A DNA stretch of 15,380 nt from Immundisolibacter sp. Its GTDB lineage: Bacteria; Pseudomonadota; Gammaproteobacteria; Immundisolibacterales; Immundisolibacteraceae. How positions within the stretch are numbered: position 1 is the stretch's first letter; each line of letters opens with the position of its first letter. The stretch covers positions 1-15,380 of the forward strand of contig NZ_JBFIII010000075.1 in NCBI RefSeq assembly GCF_041601295.1, read 5' to 3'. Shown piece after piece: positions 13,884 through 15,380 of the stretch. The notes under the pieces are model-generated. The model was given only the letters and a program-made list of their open reading frames with translations, had not been told where the DNA came from and searched no databases. The translations under genes and the position numbers were made by a program.

Positions 13884-14348
13884 TCAGCGGTTGGACTTAA
13901 GCAGTCGGCCGCGCTCGCGTTGCCAGTCGCGGTCCCGCTCGCTGGCGCGTTTGTCGTGGCTTTGCTTGCCTTTGGCGAGGCCGATTTCCACCTTGCACTT
14001 GCCGCGCTTCCAATACAGCGACAAGGCAATCAGGGTATAGCCGCGGCGCTCGACGGCACCGATCAGCTTGCTCAACTCATTGCGGTGCAACAGCAGCTTG
14101 CGCGTGCGCTGCTGGTCCGGCACGTAGTGGGTGGAGACGGTGGGTAGCGGCGTGATCAAGGCGCCGTGCATCCAGGCTTCGCCATTTTTGAGCATGACGT
14201 AGCTGTCGACGAGCTGCACACGCCCTGCGCGCAGGCTCTTGACTTCCCAGCCTTCGAGCGCAATGCCGGCCTCGAAGCGATCCTCGATGAAGTAATCGTG
14301 GCGCGCCTTTCTGTTGACGATGATGGTGGCTGTGTCGGCGCTGGGCAT
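13884..14348 (-). CDS. smpB: SsrA-binding protein SmpB
   Basis: The tmRNA partner protein, mimicking a codon-anticodon pair in the decoding centre. It has 154 residues against 160 in E. coli. The OB-fold core is clear: IIVNRKARHDYFIEDRFEAG, GIALEGWEVKSLRAGRVQL, SYVMLKNGEAWMHGALITPL, and LLLHRNELSKLIGAVERRGY. The basic tail after LAKGKQSHDKRASERDRDW is typical of the part that becomes helical in the ribosome. I start at the ATG at 14348 (MPSADTATIIVNRKARHDY). The frame stays open upstream to 14819, but that extension is antisense to ratA and unlike SmpB. The ribosome binding site is weak. It is followed by ssrA on the same strand and diverges from ratA. Confidence 0.96.
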   Translation of the reverse strand: MPSADTATIIVNRKARHDYFIEDRFEAGIALEGWEVKSLRAGRVQLVDSYVMLKNGEAWMHGALITPLPTVSTHYVPDQQRTRKLLLHRNELSKLIGAVERRGYTLIALSLYWKRGKCKVEIGLAKGKQSHDKRASERDRDWQRERGRLLKSNR

Positions 14349-14374
14349 GGGCAAATTGTCGGCAAAGGAACGGC

Positions 14375-14403
14375 ATTGTAGGGGATCGGCCGTGCCCTTC
14401 CAT
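14375..14403 (-). promoter_or_regulatory. Candidate sigma-70 promoter of smpB
   Basis: On the minus strand TACAAT (14380-14375) is a near-consensus -10. A partial -35, ATGGAA (14403-14398), lies 17 bases upstream. Transcription would start near 14368, giving a leader of about 20 bases. The -35 is weak, so confidence rests on the -10. Confidence 0.4.
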
Positions 14404-14483
14404 GGCCGGGGTGGTTGGTCGGGTCCGTTATCATGCGCCTGCGGCGAGCGCTGCCGTGCGATGTTGACTTGGGATAGGAGCGA

Positions 14484-14942
14484 ATGGCGGCAGTCCGGGA
14501 GATACGCAAATCGGTGGTGGTGGCGCACAGCGCCGAGGAAATGTTCGGCCTGGTCAACGACGTGGAGTCGTATCCGCGGTTCCTGCCGTGGTGCTCGTCG
14601 GCACAGGTGTTGGCACGCGAGGATGGCAGCGTACTGGCCAGTCTTGACATGGCCATGGCCGGGTTGCACAAGCGCGTGACCACGCGCAATTTGTTGCAGC
14701 CGCACCGGCGCATGGAACTGCGTCTGGTGGACGGCCCATTCAGCCGCTTTCACGGCGTGTGGACCTTTGATGATCTGGCCGCCGCGGACCAGCCGCCGCA
14801 GACCCGGGTGGGTTTTCACATCTCCTACGCGCTGGCCGGCCGGTTGCTTGGCATTGCGCTGGGACCGGTACTGGCGGTGGTGGCAGACGGCTTGGTCGAC
14901 TCGTTCTGCCGCCGGGCCGATGCGCTGTTTGGTGTCCGTTGA
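14484..14942 (+). CDS. ratA: RatA-family protein (COQ10/START-domain, PasT-like)
   Basis: A 152-residue SRPBCC/START-like protein. In E. coli the family is reported as RatA, which blocks 70S ribosome association; homologues of yeast Coq10 bind ubiquinone, so the toxin label is debated. Conserved family features include the opening REIRKSVVVAHSAEEMFGLV, then NDVESYPRFLPWCSSAQVL, KRVTTRNLLQPHRRMEL, GPFSRFHGVWTF and the C-terminal VVADGLVDSFCRRADALFG helix. AGGAG (14476-14480) lies 3 bases before the ATG, rather close but clearly the ribosome binding site. The end overlaps rnfH. The position divergent from smpB is common in gammaproteobacteria. Confidence 0.93.
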   Translation: MAAVREIRKSVVVAHSAEEMFGLVNDVESYPRFLPWCSSAQVLAREDGSVLASLDMAMAGLHKRVTTRNLLQPHRRMELRLVDGPFSRFHGVWTFDDLAAADQPPQTRVGFHISYALAGRLLGIALGPVLAVVADGLVDSFCRRADALFGVR

Positions 14943-15219
14943 ATTGATTGCCGTGGAGCTTGCCTGTCCGACACCTGACGGTTACCGGGTATTGCAGCTG
15001 ACCTTGCCAGCAGGTGCCTCGCCACTGGCGGCGCTGCAAGCCGGTGGTGTGGAACGGTTACCGGATTGGACGGTGGGGGTGTTCGGGCGGCCGGTGGCGT
15101 GGGATACGCGGCTGGTCGACGGTGATCGGGTAGAGGTGTATTTGCCGCTGCGGGTGGATCCGAAAACGGCCCGTCGCCGCCGCGCCGCGGCCAATGAAAA
15201 AAAGTCTCGGTCGCGATGA
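14932..15219 (+). CDS. rnfH: RnfH family ubiquitin-like protein (RatB/YfjF)
   Basis: A small beta-grasp protein of the UPF0125/RnfH family, about 95 residues, function not settled (called RatB beside RatA; RnfH in the nitrogen-fixation Rnf cluster). Recognisable motifs are SVELIAVELACPTPDGYRV, the LPDWTVGVFGRPVAWDT turn, and DGDRVEVYLPLRVDPKTAR, followed by a basic tail. No ATG is available at the family-typical start. GTG at 14932 is chosen, and TTG at 14929 is the alternative. Either overlaps the end of ratA by 11-14 bases, so translation probably couples to ratA. An ATG at 14767, far inside ratA, would add 55 Trp/Arg-rich residues with no family resemblance and is rejected. Confidence 0.85.
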   Translation: MSVELIAVELACPTPDGYRVLQLTLPAGASPLAALQAGGVERLPDWTVGVFGRPVAWDTRLVDGDRVEVYLPLRVDPKTARRRRAAANEKKSRSR

Positions 15220-15271
15220 AACTTTTCTCCCGCTCGCCCACTCTTAGTACACGAGACCTCTGCGAGGAATC

Positions 15272-15296
15272 ACCCGCTTCCCCTCCCTGAGCGGGT
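15272..15296 (+). terminator. First hairpin after rnfH
   Basis: ACCCGCT (15272-15278) pairs with AGCGGGT (15290-15296) around an 11-base loop. Only a weak pyrimidine tail (TACCTTTCT) follows, so it may be a partial terminator or a stabilising 3' structure ahead of the stronger one. Confidence 0.45.
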
Positions 15297-15306
15297 TACC
15301 TTTCTG

Positions 15307-15335
15307 ACCCGGCCACCCCTGGCCGGGTTTTTTTT
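15307..15335 (+). terminator. Strong rho-independent terminator of ratA-rnfH
   Basis: ACCCGGCC (15307-15314) and GGCCGGGT (15321-15328) form an 8-bp GC-rich stem with a 6-base loop, directly followed by an unbroken run of eight T (15328-15335). This is a textbook intrinsic terminator for the plus-strand pair. Confidence 0.92.
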
Positions 15336-15362
15336 GTCCTGGGCTACGGGTGGGCGGCGCGC

Positions 15363-15380
15363 TTACAGCGCGTGCCAGTC
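15363..15380 (-). CDS. Possible 3' end of a convergent gene, cut by the window edge
   Basis: On the minus strand the last bases read five codons, DWHAL, then TAA (15365-15363). In many gammaproteobacteria a bamE (omlA) gene converges on rnfH at this place, and the terminator beside it fits a gene boundary. Five codons are far too few to identify anything, so this is a position-based guess. Confidence 0.2.
   Translation of the reverse strand, partial: DWHAL

Noticed and set aside
13884..14819. Open frame extending SmpB upstream to 311 residues on the minus strand
   Set aside because: The extension lies antisense to ratA and does not resemble SmpB; the core begins at the ATG at 14348, near a good -10.

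Overview
The window is a GC-rich chromosomal segment, most likely from a gammaproteobacterium. Supporting signs are an EttA closely resembling the enterobacterial protein, a PpnP (YaiE-type) nucleoside phosphorylase, the smpB / ratA-rnfH neighbourhood, and a one-piece tmRNA whose tag reads ANDNNYALAA. The species cannot be fixed from the sequence. The aromatic-ring dioxygenase pair and the efflux pump suit an environmental organism, possibly a hydrocarbon degrader, but that is inference.

Layout. (1) 9-3227: error-prone polymerase DnaE2 (ImuC), at or just inside the left edge. (2) 3228-4185: an accessory stretch with a 160-bp element of five consecutive hairpins bounded by 16-bp inverted repeats, a 36-codon lysine-rich small gene, and decayed fragments that include the N-terminus of a type I restriction subunit (HsdR) broken by a REP-like hairpin. 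(3) 4186-4794: an intact VapBC-type toxin-antitoxin pair with a plausible promoter and operator. (4) 9228-4890, minus strand: a two-gene RND efflux operon (membrane-fusion lipoprotein, then an AcrB-like pump) with an 8-bp gene overlap and a TetR-type palindrome upstream. (5) 9573-11248: alpha and beta subunits of a Rieske ring-hydroxylating dioxygenase, divergent from the pump, with no ferredoxin or reductase gene alongside. (6) 11388-13384: ettA and ppnP. (7) 13472-14348, minus strand: smpB followed by ssrA, the two partners of trans-translation. (8) 14484-15219: ratA and rnfH, divergent from smpB, ending at two hairpins, the second a strong rho-independent terminator. The last bases may be the 3' end of a convergent gene.

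Three themes can be read. Damage-tolerant replication (dnaE2) lies left of a small patch of mobile and defence debris (hairpin element, hsdR remnant, vapBC). The centre pairs export with oxidative attack on an aromatic compound; a shared control region is possible but unproven. The right side is core translation housekeeping (EttA, SmpB, tmRNA).

I did not find a convincing undescribed multi-gene system. The best candidates for new biology are the five-hairpin element with the lysine-rich small gene beside it, the roughly 47-residue in-frame insertion in DnaE2, and the pump/dioxygenase control region with its orphan TetR-type operator.
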